From the NCBI GenBank assembly GCA_021442155.1, contig CM038214.1, positions 57,444,514-57,508,513 on the forward strand: DNA of 64,000 nt. The letters are read 5' to 3'. Both the position numbers and the translations under genes were made by a program. The stretch is from Cymbidium sinense. Taxonomy: Eukaryota; Streptophyta; Magnoliopsida; Asparagales; Orchidaceae. The notes beneath the pieces were generated by a model. The model saw only the letters and a program-made list of their open reading frames with translations. It did no database searches and was not told where the DNA came from. Positions 23,045-36,189 of this stretch are shown one piece after another; the first letter of the stretch is position 1, and every line of letters begins with the position of its first letter.

Positions 23045-24030
23045 TTATAATATTTCTTTAAGTAGAGCACGTTGATTGGAAGCATTGGGGCTCTCCCTTA
23101 TGATTAATAAGTTGATAAGATTCTCCTTGGAAGGCCTTCTCAATGGCAAAGGGCTTTCCCAAGTGGGTTCAAACTTGCCTCCCATCTTCTGATAGGCAAC
23201 AATTGGTCTCCTCAGAACTAAAATAAGCTCTCCTACTTGAAAAGCTCTAAGATGAACCAACTTATTTTAAGCTTGGATCATTTTAGCTTTGTACAATGTG
23301 ATGTTTTGACAAGCCCACAAGCATCTCTCCTCCAAACCTATGAGCTCTTCTAACTACAACTTGGCATTCATCATCTACCCACAACTATCCTTAGTGATGG
23401 GAGTTGGACTTCTGGTAGAATGGATTTAGACCCATACATTAAGGAGAAAAGAGGAGTTGAGATCTATATATGATGTAGGTAGGCTTCAACTAACTAAAAT
23501 TGTTGTCACTAGTGTTTTCTTTAGTATTTGGATGAGAGTTTTATTTATGGCTTCTACTATGTGGTTTGTCCTCAGGTAGTTAATGGTAGAATATCTCTAA
23601 TCTATGTTGCATCTCTGAGCAAAGTTATTCATCTCAGATCTCTTGAATATAGTACCATGATCAGATATAATTCATCAAGACACTCCGAACCTATATACGA
23701 TATGGTTCCTAAAAAATTAGAGCACATGCTAAAATGTGACCTCTTGGTGGAATCACCTTCATTTAAAAAAATAGTCGAGTAAGATGAACCGATGACCCTT
23801 TGAAGAAGGAGGATCAATCAAACCCACAATGTCGGTATCCCAACACTCGAATGGCCATGAGGCCAATGTAGGATGTAGAATGTTGGGTGGTTGGTGTAGG
23901 ACCACACCATGTATTTGATATTGCTGGCATCACCTAGCCATATCCACACAATCTTTGATCATCAACAGCCAGTGGTATCTTAGTCTCATGATTTTATGGG
24001 CTTCATGCTTGTCTAAATAACGTAACAATA
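23045..24030 (-). pseudogene. Ty3/gypsy integrase, block B
   Basis: The zinc-finger-like segment reads EAHKIMRLRYHWLLMIKDCV near 24.0 kb. The core start reads FECWDTDIVGLIDPPSSKGH near 23.85 kb, and the C-terminal part contains GELILVLRRPIVAYQKMGGK and FEPTWESPLPL. It ends SNQRALLKEIL at 23,045. The last domain is an open frame of 71 codons, better kept than in block A. Stops elsewhere make the whole non-functional. Confidence 0.85.
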
Positions 24031-24179
24031 TATGATCAAAGATCTATAAGACACCATCCACAAGAGAAGTGCTCTCTATCGATAGGCTTGACTTCTCTGA
24101 GGTAGTTTTCCTTTATTTAGGTAATCCATGAATGGTTGCCTAGTCTAACTCCTTCTCAATGCCAACCTCCTAAGAGAGT

Positions 24180-24680
24180 ACTTTCATGAGTTCAATATAA
24201 GATTAAGGATAAGATTATGTCTATTTTGTACCTTTATCAAAATGGACTCATCCTCCGACATGCCAACTTAAAGCTTGGCAAGTGCTACAACATTCTCCTC
24301 GATGAATCTTATAAATAGTAACCTTTAGGATTTAGGCCAATATATTGGTAGTGATAGAGCTTGGGCTTTATAACCTTATAGGACCCAACGATTTGGTTGA
24401 TAACTAGCTGAGAATCTAAGAAGATGTTGAAGTTCTAGATGCTTAGAGTAACAACTAACTCCAAACTAGTAACTAGAGCCTCATATTCGACTTCGTTGTT
24501 GGTGCAAGGATTGGACAAATAATATGAGAATCTCATCACATCATGGTCTAGAGTTTAGAGACCTATTCCTACCTCTGCCTTTCCTGGAATTATAGATTAT
24601 GGTTCTTGTCCTCTTTGAGAGGAAGCTACACCATCAAAGTACATCTCCCAGTGGTGAATGCTAGTATCCCCTAAGTTCAT
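24180..24680 (-). pseudogene. Ty3/gypsy RNase H, block B
   Basis: The motif HHWEMYFDGVASSQRG (first Asp of the domain) lies at about 24.6 kb. Downstream on the minus strand the DSQLVINQ-like and PQGENV-like stretches are recognisable by alignment with block A but carry deletions, for example around 24,250-24,330. Confidence 0.75.
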
Positions 24681-24899
24681 GATTTGTTCATCAAGGATAT
24701 CATCACTAAGTGAGAGTAAGAAGTGTGCTACCGCCAAGCATGTCCTTTCACCATAGGTATGAAGGTAATGCCAAATTGTGAGAGGATCATGGACCATTGT
24801 GCCAACCATCTAGATAGTGCTGGACATATCATGAGATACTCTAGTGGTTGATCCTAGAGATTAAGTTCACCTTTTGAGGAAGCATGTAGTGCCATATTT

Positions 24900-26378
24900 T
24901 TTGAGATGCAAAGATTAATGCTAGGCAATGCTTTTCAATGGGTGGATAATTAGCCTCAGAGGATTAGGTGCAAGGTAGTAGAGTACATTTTCCTTCCTTA
25001 TCATTAGCTTGGGCCAATAAAAGCACCAAAGGAGTTGTCTAACATAGCAGGTGTATAAGTAGCTTGCCCAAGATAGGGTTGCTAGAATCGCATCATCGGT
25101 AATCTTGATGTGTCAAGGCATGCTCACACTTATCATCCTACTTGAACTTGGCATCCTTTTTGATAAGTGCTGAGAATAGATGACATCTTCCTGATACGTT
25201 GGATATAAAGCTTCTTAGATAGACCAACTATCCTTAGAATGATCCGAGTTGAGTTAAAATTTTAGGCGGTGGAATTTCTAATATCATCTTGATCATCTCT
25301 GGATAGATTTTGATTCCATGGTGTCAGACAACAAACCCAAGGAATTTTACCTGAAGCTACTCTGAATTCACAAGTCAGGGGGTTCATTTTGATGTTAAAT
25401 TATCTTAATTATTTAAAAACTACTCTCAAGTCAAATAGCTGGTCTTCCTTTTCTCTACTTTTTACCATAAGATCATTGACATAGCACTCAACTTGATGAT
25501 GAATGAGTTCAATGAAGATCCAAGTCATAGATCACTAGTATGTAGCACTGAAATTTTTTAGGCTAAAAGGCATGACCTTATAGCAGTAGATTCCAATCAG
25601 GGTTCTAAAAGCAATGTTTCTTTCATCTTCAGTGTCCATCTTTATTTGGTTATATCCAGATGAGCCATCCATGAAAGAGAAGACTGCAAGAGATGAGATA
25701 ATGTTCACCATCAGCTCTGAGATTAGTAGTGGAAATTCATCATTTGGATATGCCTTATTTAAATACCTAAAATTGATGCATATGTGAATTTGAACATTCT
25801 TTTTCTTAATTGGGACAACGCTAGATAACTAGGTAGGGTATTGTTTTTCATGGATAAAGCTTGCATCGATCAATTTCTTGACTTTAGAAATGACCTATTA
25901 TTCTATGTCTAATCGCATGCATCTAGGAGCTTGCTTAATAGGGTTAGCAGTAGGCTTTATTGCTAGTTTATCGACCGTTATGTCAGGAGCCAATCCAAGC
26001 ATCTCTTCATAACTTCATGCAAACTAGTCCATAAACTCAATCAATGGCCTAACTAAGTCATTAGTTTCAATTTCATTCAATAAATAGTTGATGTATGTCG
26101 AGTGTGGATCTTCTTCAGTTCTTAAGTTGATTTCCTTGAGCTCATCAATGGTTGACTTGATCTCTTCTTCAAACTCATGCATCTTTGACTTCAAAATCAT
26201 CTGGATCATATGAAGTTTCTAAGCACATCTCCTCATACGAGTTAATGTGATTTGAAAGGAACCTATCAGATTCCAAATGATTTGTGATGACTAAGCAGAA
26301 ATCATCATCATCGATTGGACCCACTATACCAATTCCTAATATTTGTCTGATTGAGAGCTTTTGTGTTTGTTCTTCCAT
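24900..26378 (-). pseudogene. Ty3/gypsy reverse transcriptase, block B
   Basis: The minus strand reads RYLNKAYPNDEFPLLISELM followed shortly by FMDGSSGYNQIKMDTEDERN, where FMDG holds the first catalytic Asp, at about 25.8-25.6 kb. Then comes VECYVNDLM at about 25.48 kb, in which the YxDD box has become YVND. The N-terminal lead-in (SNHINSYEEMCLET, FEEEIKSTIDELKEINLRTE) is at 26.0-26.38 kb. DNA synthesis would fail on the Asp-to-Asn change alone, and stops add to this. Confidence 0.85.
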
Positions 26379-26959
26379 ATTCTTTCGAAGTAGTCTATCC
26401 TATGCTTTGACAAAGTATGTGGGATTAACCCTTTCTCTACTAAATTATGAACACAAGGCAAGTACCAATCAAAAGGTAATTCTAATAAATCTGTATATGA
26501 ATCATCCTCAAGTTCTACATCAACTTCTTGACTTGAGCATGATGCTCCTAAAGAACCTCTTAGTCTTCACACCTATGGATGACTTAGGGCTTCTTAAATA
26601 CCAAACCCTCAACCTTTGAGAGTAGAGCTAAGGTTCCCAATTGACGCTAAGTTTCACATATATAAATGAATACACTTATGATTTTTGGAGCCCGATCATC
26701 ATCACTATCTCTGCTCAAGTCTCACCTCCAAGAAAATCTCACGAAGAGTCTGGTGTGTGCTAACCATATAAGACTTATCCTATGAACTAGATTCTAAGTC
26801 AATATGGATAGTAGATACCCGGTCATATCTTCTATTGGCCAATAAGAGGTTTTCCACCTTTGGACCGCCTCTACACTAGCTTCCTTCCGCCTGGTGGAGG
26901 TCGGTCATCTACTCATGTTTGAATGGAGTAACAACCTGGGTGGAATCTAATGTCATTCT

Positions 26960-27050
26960 CCACCTCCTCCAAGTTTTTCTTTATTTTCTTTTCTTTTTTT
27001 CTTTCTTTTCTTTTTTATTTTTCTTTTTTCTTTTTTATTTTTAAACTTTG
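26960..27050. repeat. Pyrimidine tract, block B copy
   Basis: A TTTTC/CTTTT-rich stretch at the same position relative to the protease as in block A. Confidence 0.8.
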
Positions 27051-27080
27051 GCCTAGTTCGTAAGAATACACTTGTTGATT

Positions 27081-27326
27081 TTAAGGGAGGTAGTAAACCA
27101 CATCCTCATATATGCCAACCTCATGAACTGTAAATGGCTTGAGATCTCCTTTGACACAGTAGATGATCCCACCTCTCACAAACTTCATACACTGATGTAG
27201 AGAGGATGGAACTATATTGTTCTCATGTATCCATGGTCTCCCAAGCAAAGCATTGAAAGTTGTATCCGAGTTTAGATTGTGAAACTTGTCTTTGAACTTC
27301 CAATCATCTATCTCCAAGGGCAACAC
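27081..27326 (-). pseudogene. Ty3/gypsy protease C-terminal segment, block B
   Basis: This open frame of 81 codons contains FNALLGRPWIHENNIVPSSL, with the conserved Gly intact, then HQCMKFVRGG. Its orthologue in block A is 85-90% similar by eye. The active-site part of the protease is not found immediately upstream. Confidence 0.8.
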
Positions 27327-27399
27327 TATGGAGCCTAAGGCCTTGACCTCATTTGTAGTGCAGATTCAATCTTCCCATCATAGACTTAGGAGTCTTGTA

Positions 27400-29200
27400 G
27401 AGACTATGACTTCCCAAGTCATAAGACTTCTAACAATTAGGTAAACACTTAACCTAAGCCTAAAGACTTAGCAGGGTTAACCATAGGAATAGCTTATGCA
27501 TTAGGGATCAGGATAATCCACCTATCCCATAACCCAAATCCTATCCATGTTCACCTTCTCAAACCAAACCTCAAGTTCAATTCAAAATCAAATTCAAATT
27601 CAAATCCAAACCCAAATTCCAGAACCAAATGATTGAAGCCCAAGATCAAATCTAAACTTGAAACCCTTCCTAAGCCATATGACCTATCCCATGGACTTAA
27701 CCAAATCTTAATCCAAATCAATAAAAAATCATTTGATTTTCTCATAATCAATTTATATCTTCAATCATCTTCTTAAATATAAATCAAATATACATTTGAA
27801 TGATCAAAATAAATCAAACTAAATCAAATTAAATCAAAACCCTTCCTAAGACATTTGACCTATCCCATGGACTTAGCCAAATCTTAATCCAAATCAAGTC
27901 AAACTCAATTGATTTTCTTACAAATCAATCATATTTTCGATCAACTTCACAAATTTAAGTGAAATATACATTTAAATCATCAAAACTAAATCAAACCAAA
28001 TCAAAATCCAAACCTAAGCCACATGACCCAACTCCATGGACTTAGCCAAATTCCTTCATTCCAAAACCCAAAATAAATTAATTTTCTCATGAATCAATCA
28101 TACCTTCAATCATATTCACAAATATAAATGAAATCTACAATCATCAAGCCAAACCAAAATCAACCCAAGTCAAAGCCAGCTTAACCCTTTTGACTTGAAA
28201 TGTTCAAATGAACTAAAACCCATTTGAACCCAAGCCAATTGCAATTGAATTTATATATCAATCTCAAATTCATATATAAACTCAACTAAATGAAACTCAA
28301 CCCAAAATCAAGCCAACTAATCCCAATTGGTCCACTAGACTCAAAGTGGCCAATTTGACCTCTTGAGCCAAGTTCTAAAGAAAATTGGATTGAACCAAGC
28401 CCATCAAAACCTCACATCATGATTGTTGATTACCCTAGGTTGATAAATTATCATAAATTGGGTCAAACTATGTCATTTGGCCAAGTCAACCCCATACCCA
28501 TATGAACCCAAACTACAAACTTAAGCCAAATCCCTTGAAACCAATGATTCATACCAAATCATAATCAATATTTGAATATGAATTGACCTTCAATTTAGGT
28601 CAAACCCAATTGGCCCGATTGACCCAAGTTGACCCAAATTGACCTAAAAGACTAAATTGGATTAAATAGAATATAAACCAAATTGATTGCAACCAATGGC
28701 TCAAGAACATTCCAAATTAATTGTTGAACTTGACCAAAGCCATGATTGGACCCAATTGAACCCAATTGAGCTACTTAGCCAAAATTAACCTAAAGATTCA
28801 AGTTGGTCTAAATCAAAATCAAATCCAAATTAATTGAAACCAAAGCCTACAATCATCTTCAATTTGACAACTAAACCCAAACCAACACCCAACCTAAGCC
28901 AATTTGGCCAATTTGGTCAAATTATTCAGCTTAACCCATTTGACCTAAATGAATTCAAATGAGCCAAAATAAAATCTAAGCCAAACTAAACCAAACCAAT
29001 TGAATCAAAACATTCCAAATGATCATATGAACTTTACCCAACTCTTGGTTTCACCCAATTTGACCAATTAGTCAACTTGACCCAAACTAACCCAATTTGA
29101 CCTAAATGAGTCAAATTGAGCCAAACCTAACCAAATCAACTCCAATTGACTTGAAATTTGGGCTGACCAACTTTTGGCTCATTTAAAATCTACCCAAATC
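27400..29200. other. Non-coding, pyrimidine-poor 5' region of block B with about 170-bp repeats
   Basis: CCATGGACTTAGCCAAAT recurs near 28,035, with close variants near 27,690 and 27,865. The stretch at 28,870-28,877 contains CTAAACCC, the exact point at which block A is cut. No gene is seen. Confidence 0.6.
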
Positions 29201-31700
29201 AAATATAATGTCAAATGATTATTCTATGCTTGGGTCAGAGGCATCATATGAGACAAATCACCCATGTTAGTGGGCATTTCCATTCCTTGGCCACTTAGTA
29301 CTCTCCCAATGGTCCACCTAGGCACCTAGGACACTGCCTAACTTGACCCAAGGGGTGGTTGGGTCAGCCATGACCCATGGGAGGCGAAATCACCTCACCC
29401 TCCCCAAGAGCATTTGAAACTCATATGGCACCCATGATTCTCCTTAGCAGCCACCTCCAGACCTTCAACCAACCAAGCTGAGCCAACTCACCTCCTCCCT
29501 GCCACCCACGACTCCTTGAGATGGTCGGATGGCCACTAGAAGCCAAACCTAATCCCACCGTTTGATCAAGATGAAGGGGGGGTATACACGCCCTCATTTC
29601 CACTCAAACAAACATAAAAATTATTCCTCAAATCCCTAGCTACCCAAGATGAGCTGCTAGAGCCATTCCCTAAGTTCCCAAACTCATTCCTCGATCAAAA
29701 TGCCATTCCCGCCCATCCCAAAATAAGACACTCCCATTTTTGATCTAACTTCCCCATTTCTCTATCAAACTCAAAATAACTTTGCATTCACCTTCCCTAG
29801 GCCTCGTCAAGCAAGAATGAATCATCTCCCAAGCTTCTCAAGCACCAGAGGTGGGACTTCAGTCAAAGCAAGGTCCAAATCATAGGTTCATGGCTTTCTG
29901 AGTGAACATCAAGGAATTGATCCAATTGCTACTCAACAGGGCTTTGTCTCCACTAGATGAAGCTTCCTCAACCATTCAAGCCATCGTTCTTGAGCTCCAC
30001 CGAGGTATGCTTCCAAAACCGATCCTTAGGCAAAAATGGGTTGGAGCTTTCTAAATAAAACTTGCATCTCATGTGATCTTGAAGTTGGATCCCCTCCAGT
30101 TGATGTCATGAAGGTGTGGGATACTTTTGGAGTTGATCCAAGCTCGAGTAAGCTCGGATCAAGTGAGCAATGGTGGACAGACTCCACTATCCCTCACTCG
30201 CATGACGTTAGATTATGCACTGTCCATTTTTAATGATCAAAATGGATGATCATGATTAGATCTACTAGATCGATCTAATTTAATCATATTAAGCTATGAG
30301 ATTAATCATAACCATCTAATCTTAGTTTGGACGGTAGATGAGAAAGCACGTCCACCGTCGCCACGTAGGCACTGAGTCAGGTAAGTTTTAAGCAGCCAAT
30401 CCCACGGAGCCATGTGGAAAGCACGCCGCATCATCAAGCCACATGGAGGCAATAAGATTAGGCTTTAATAAGGCTTAATTAATCATTTTTAATGGCTGAA
30501 ATTTCTAAAAATCATAAAAAAATCATAAAGAAATAGAAAAAATGCAAATAAATACTCATTTTGAAGGTATTTTAGAAGATAATTAATTAAAAATGATCTT
30601 AACTAATTTTAAATAGTAATTAAGCTTTAATTGAGGTTTAATTACAAAATTTATTAGCTTAATTACTCCTTAATTACTTGAGCAATTAATCCCAAATTTT
30701 GTTGGTTAATTTAATGGGATGACCTCTGCCTCCTATAATTTTCTTCAGATTTATTACTCATTTAATTATAAAAATTGACTAATTAAACCTTAACTACTTA
30801 TTCAAGTTAATTAATGATTAATTAATCCCATGAGCAGAAACAAATTGATTAATTAAGTTTATTAATCATTGTTCAACAGTAAGTGAACTAAGGAATAGGG
30901 TTGGAACCCCTTTCCCTTAGTTCATTTCACCCTTTTCTAAAATGAAATTAATTAAGATTTAACTAAGTAATTAAATCAATTAATCAAATTAAGGTCATAT
31001 TCACATCATACCTTAATTAATAAAATCATGGGGAAAAACCATAAGAGTAATTAATTAAGTCCCTTAATCTAATTAACTATTAATCATGAGCCAATTGTAT
31101 TAGGCCCCTTTTATTTCCTAAGATCATTGCAAGTTTATTTTCTATGCATTTCATGTTGGCTTATAATTATTTAGTTAATTACTTTAAGGTGACATAGGTA
31201 AGGTTAATTAATTCATCTACCTAGGGGTTCAACTTAATAAACCCATAAAATGAACTTAATTACATTTCCTTAAATTACATCAAATCATTAATGTGGGAAT
31301 GGGTTTAAAACAACAAGTGATGATTTCTCTTCTCCTCTTTAAATCAAATCAAATCCAAAACTTAATTAATAAAGAAGCTTTAATTTGCTTTAAATAACCT
31401 TATTTGATTTGATTATCCTTAAGAACTAGTTTGGTTGAATGAATCACATGCTTTTATTTTATTATTCTCTTTCCAATCATGTTAAATTTGGTCTGTGATT
31501 AGAATCCATGCATCCATATTTTCAAAATCAAGTAAAATAAAATGGATTTCTTTTATGTAAGCTTGCATTTGTTGATTTAAATTTAATATATGCATGGCTA
31601 TTATCACTATTAAATAGAAACATATTTTTAAAAGCTTATAAATGAATAATAATATGTGTTATGATGCTTATTATAAATACATAAGAAATGCATGTGCTTA
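29201..31700. other. Non-coding element sequence with a GC-richer core at 29.27-30.42 kb
   Basis: The base composition rises clearly between about 29,270 and 30,420, then falls to AT-rich TTAATTAA-type sequence. The GC-richer part reappears inverted in block D (about 60.1-61.25 kb). It could be an LTR or leader. Short reading frames at 29,421 and 30,036 lack any recognisable domain. Confidence 0.45.
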
Positions 31701-31774
31701 TAGCTTAAGTGTATGAATGTTGGGTTCTCTTTTCTCTATTCATGTGTTGATTTATATAAAATTGAATGGTAATG

Positions 31775-32375
31775 GATATATAGTTTGGGCATCCCGAGAA
31801 CACGAGGCTTTAGCTAGCCCCAAGGGGTCATTTGATTACATCACTTCCCTAGTTTAACAACGGCACGTACACAATTTATTTCAATTTTATGTATTTCAGC
31901 ATTAGAATTTGGATAGATCCTTAATTCATATATATAAATGATTCTATATATATATATATATATATACCCTCATTTATGTATACATCCATGTGTGTTCAAG
32001 AAATGCAAGTATATAGTCTGGACATCCAAGGAATACAATGCTTTAGTTAGCCCCAAGGAGGTCATTTGATTACCTCACTTCCCTGGTTTAACAATGACAC
32101 ATACTTGTCTATATCTTTGTACATGTATATGTATATGTGATTTGTGAATGAAAATCCCATTTTACATTAAAATTGCATGCATTCATTATTGACTAAGTGG
32201 TTGAATTAATTAGGCATATGATTTGGAGCTTACTTCCTATGTTGATGTATATGAATTTACATATGTTTGAATGCAAATGGGTATATAGTCCAGACATCAC
32301 GAGAATACGAGTCTTTAGCTTCAGGAGGTCATTTGATTACCTTACTTCCCCGGGTTTAACAACAATTAATTTCAT
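31775..32375. repeat. Three spaced copies of an about 85-bp motif
   Basis: Each copy runs from a GACATCC-like start through GCTTTAG, CCCCAAG, GGTCATTTGATTAC and CACTTCCC to GGTTTAACAA. They begin near 31,785, 32,017 and 32,290. The same triplet occurs in block D near 63,225, 63,475 and 63,740. Confidence 0.8.
31944..31967. repeat. (AT)n microsatellite
   Basis: About eleven TA units in block B. The corresponding place in block D (about 63,370) has only a short TATATATAAATG, so it expanded here. Confidence 0.9.
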
Positions 32376-33100
32376 TCTTATGTCCTTATTGTATAAGAAT
32401 TTGAATAAAGTTTTAAAATAATATATTTAAATAATTCAATCAAATAAAATATAAATTTTAAACATACACATACATTCATCATTTAAGTGTGCTAAAATAT
32501 GTTGCATGTATAGATAAACTTAAGATTAAATCATATGCATATTACATGTGATGGAAAGGAATGATTTAATATATGTCATGTGGTAGTAATTCAATTAAAT
32601 TAATCTTGCCATTCATTTTGAATAGGATTATTTAAAGTGAATCTAAACTTAGGATTAATTAAATCTTTTAATAAGTCATTCACTAAAGAGAACTAAATCA
32701 AATTAATATACTTTAGAAAGTGACTTAAGGTAGGGATGAAAGATGGCCATCCTCTTTTCCTCTCTTCATAACACTTAGTTCTTAAGTGTAATCAAATGAA
32801 ACAAAAGAAAATACAAATTAAATTTCTTAAATCAATTAAACTACTTCATGTGAAATTAGCCTTTCATGTTAAATTGAAACATTCTACACTTAGAAAATAC
32901 AACACAAATGCCTAACAAGACTTACCTCACAAGCCTTAATACACACATTAAAATTAAGTCACCACTTCTAGCTCTAAGTTAGGATGGTGTATGATGTGAT
33001 GTATATTTTGTTTTATGATGTATTATTTTAGATTGGATGTTAGGATGTATGCCTTGTAGACTGGATGATAGGCCAATATTTGCCTAATCATGTTTTATAT

Positions 33101-33260
33101 AGGAAATTATGCTTAAGGAATGCTCTTTTTTCTTAAGAATAATCCAAGTTAGGACAAGTCCAAATTAGAAATACAACTACTTGGGATTATAAATATATTT
33201 AGTAGACCTCTGTTCTGCAGGTGTTGTTAGATTTACTTTTTCCACATAAATGTAATTTTT
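33101..33260. other. LTR-like fragment with TATA-type motif
   Basis: The stretch CTTGGGATTATAAATATATT with its flanks (CCAAGTTAGGACAAG before, GTTAGATTTACTTTT after) closely resembles 50,632-50,778. A TATAAATA box followed by ordinary sequence suits an LTR promoter region, but no LTR borders can be shown. Confidence 0.45.
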
Positions 33261-34840
33261 GCAATAAGAATTAGGATTAGTGCTATGGGGGATTAGGATG
33301 AGGAGTGACCAGAAGGCTTTGTCCTGTGGTACCTTATGATGCCTTTGAAGCAAGCACCATCCAAATCAAAGAAGCAACCAAATTACAAATGGAGATATGA
33401 AGAAAGAAGACCACCATAGCATTTAATATAATTATAATTATTCTTTCATATTCCAGGTTGTATAAGGGTAGAGCTAAGCTACCCATCTTTTCTCTCTTCA
33501 GGTTGTACAGTGGTACCAAACCGCACCAAACTTTTATTATTTTATGATAGTTTATCTAATTGTTTGATGTTATGTTTACATTGTGCATTAGAATGGCATG
33601 CCTTTCATAGTTTCTTAAATGATTGGTGCTTTAATATGTGGCTTTGATATGATTAAGCTCTTAGGATAAAAATTACTTTTCTACCCAACTAATTACTCAT
33701 AACTAAATTTTAAACAACTCATAACCTCATCATAAAGCCTAAACATAAATAAGATAATTAAAATATTTAACAACTCCTTAGCTATATGGTTGTATGCTTC
33801 ACATCATGCATGCATGTTCATTCTCTCTTGAACATGAAGGATTTCCATCCTTGCATGATAAAGGAATGCTTGACCTATGAGGGCATCCCATCTGATGGAA
33901 AACACCTTCTTCTAGCTAATTTGACCCATAACTTATTTCATCATGCATTTAGGCATAAGAAATCCTAAAGCCTCTATCAAAATGATGTGTCTAAAATGAA
34001 ATAAAATTTGAAAATATTTTGCATCTATAAATTAAGTAATATGCTCATACCACTCCTGCTCTAGTCTCTTAGGGAGTGTGTTTAGGACTTTAGTCTCTCT
34101 TTAATTAAATAACTATCCTAGCTATCTTGCAATTCATAAGACTAGACTACATGGTTTTAAAATCATAGGAGAAGTTAGTTGATGGCCAGTCTAGACAGTT
34201 ATAAGCCCAGAAGTCAGACAATTTATTCTCTTTTGTGGAGGTAAACCTTTATGTCCACTTGTCGCTTAGATATAGGTCGTACTTTAGCTCATACTAAAGC
34301 TTCTTATATTTAAGACCCGAGGTAGCTATTTCCTTTGAGCTATGAGCATAAATCCTCACATCTTAGGCATTTCCACAACCTTGTGTTGGTGGATTATAAG
34401 CTCTAGTAATCTAATTAAATTTCAACTCAAAACATATAAATCTCTTTAACTTCAAAATTATAAAGCCCAACTATAGGATAGATTGGAATGCTCACTAGAC
34501 TTCCTAATATCATGAGCATTTCTTACTTATTTCATTTGAATTCCAAAAATAAGTTTTCTCCTTGAACTTTCCTAATTGATTTTCCAAATACAACCAATCC
34601 TTTGATAGTCTAACCTTAAAATCTTTGGAGATGATAATTGTCTAGTTTAATCGAGAGTATTCTTAGAAAATTTTATTTCCTAAGTTGTAATTAACTATGG
34701 AGACCATCCTCCATAGGGAACTTAAGAACCTAGTTTAATATAAACCCTACTTTATTCATCAATGTAAAGTATAGGAAAAATCTTTATTACAGTTGAAGAC
34801 CCATCAAGGCCTTAGGAGTCCTTATTAAGTGATTAGGTCC
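33261..34840. other. Unassigned sequence between block B and the gag-protease fragment
   Basis: Ordinary AT-rich sequence. The short frames at 33,334 and 33,786 show no domain. It may be degraded pol of the fragment to the right, but I cannot identify motifs. Confidence 0.35.
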
Positions 34841-34899
34841 ATTATACGGTGATGCATTTATCTTTCAAGATAGTACATCATACTTTAATGTTGTACCTG

Positions 34900-35321
34900 A
34901 TCACCATAGAAAGTACCCCCCCTATGATCTACATGGTGTCTGTGCCCCCATACATCCAAAATAAACACCACATGGCCCTCTCGCCTTGTTCATTGAATCC
35001 TCTCAACATCATCTTTTCTTTTGAGTTTAGAGATATTGATCATCAAGTGGGCAAGGGTTCTTAGACTCATAATGTTGATTGATACACCTGAGTCAACCAT
35101 AACTCTAGATAGCCTATATCTACCAACATCCACTATAATATAAAGAGGTCGTTGTGCCCTGTCATCCCTGGGAGTAAGTATTCATTACTGAATGTAACTC
35201 CTAAGATGTCTTTCGAGTGGCATGCCTCCTCTTTAGTAGCGGTCAACTGAGCTAAGCATATCTCTAGCTCAAGTAAGGCTTTGATTAGGGTTTTCCTTAT
35301 CTCTTTGGATAAGACGAGCAT
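34900..35321 (-). pseudogene. Ty3/gypsy protease with DSG active site (orphan fragment)
   Basis: On the minus strand, GVTFSNEYLLPGMTGHNDLF is followed, after a one-base frame change, by YIIVDVGRYRLSRVMVDSG and VSINIMSLRTLAHLM. V-D-S-G followed by NIM is the retropepsin active-site block seen in plant Ty3/gypsy polyproteins. Its partner block LLGRPWIH is not found downstream within this fragment. It sits in order after the gag sequence to its right. Confidence 0.8.
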
Positions 35322-35437
35322 TACATATGCTTAACTTAGCTAGAAACTTTCTAAGTAAGCTAGAATCTACTGGGCTTTTATATCCATAGTGAAGCATCTT
35401 ATGGAAGGGCTATCCGGAATTAATGACTTGCTTACTA

Positions 35438-35938
35438 TTATCCCGAGGTAGAACAGGATTGATTGAAGTGACTTCTGAATGATGAGCTTGTGAAAAGTTT
35501 CACGTTCTCATCGGGCATACCTATAACTTCTCCTATGGGATCCTCAGAGTCAGTTGACTCCAAGTCAATCTCAAGAGGTGAACCTAATTGATTCAAAGAA
35601 GGATAGTCTGACTCTGAATAATAAAGGAAAGGATTGAAAATACTAGAGATATTATTTTTATTTAGACTTGGAGAGCTTTCAATAGGAATAAAATCAAGAG
35701 TATAAAAAGTAGACAATATATAAGTAGAATCAGCTTTCTTCATTATTTTTTTAGGTGGAGGTACATGATAGAAATAAAGTAAAGAAAGCAGAGTATAGGA
35801 TTTAGTTCCCTTATCCATAGATACAATGCTCCTATCGGTAGAAGAGGAGCTAGCAGAAGAAGTAGTAGCTACAATAGTGGATGGAGTACAAGACTTAGAT
35901 GTGCTACTATCCTGCAAGTGAGTCAAGCTACTAGTCAC
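35438..35938 (-). pseudogene. Gag-protease linker reading frame
   Basis: A 166-codon open frame rich in Ser, Thr and acidic residues (STSKSCTPSTIVATTSSASS near its start, LESTDSEDPIGEVIGMPDEN near its end). It has no recognised domain. Its position between the gag domain and the protease, on the same strand, suggests a disordered linker of the polyprotein. It is the longest open frame in the window, so it may have been lost recently. Confidence 0.5.
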
Positions 35939-36189
35939 CCTCCCCGAGTTATCTTTTATAACTAGTAAACCTCCTTGGTATTGGAGATGTGAGCTACTTC
36001 AAGCACCTGCAAGGAAAGCTTCTTGATCTTAGAAATGATCTTCTTAGAAGTTTGGGATAGGGAGATATCCTTACCTTCTTTGGTCTTAAGAGGATCGCAA
36101 GTATCCCCAAGGATTACTCTAATAGAAATGGGTGGTTATTCTATAAGTATTCCTTAGGGATAACTATGGCTCCCAACTTGTAGCTGCAC

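Larger units (their letters stand above)
19601..33100 (-). mobile_element. Block B: second degenerate Ty3/gypsy relic of the same family as block A
   Basis: From about 19,601 the sequence aligns with block A from about 3,667, in the same orientation, through integrase, RNase H, RT and protease up to 28,870. It then continues past the point where block A is cut. It has many small deletions relative to block A but retains the RT segment that A has lost. The two copies have different left and right breakpoints against telomeric repeat. The right limit near 33,100 is a judgement: beyond it a different LTR-like piece starts. Confidence 0.8.

Noticed and set aside
34849..35064. 71-codon forward frame opposite the protease
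   Set aside because: The minus strand carries the recognisable VDSG...NIM protease block; the forward frame is its antisense.
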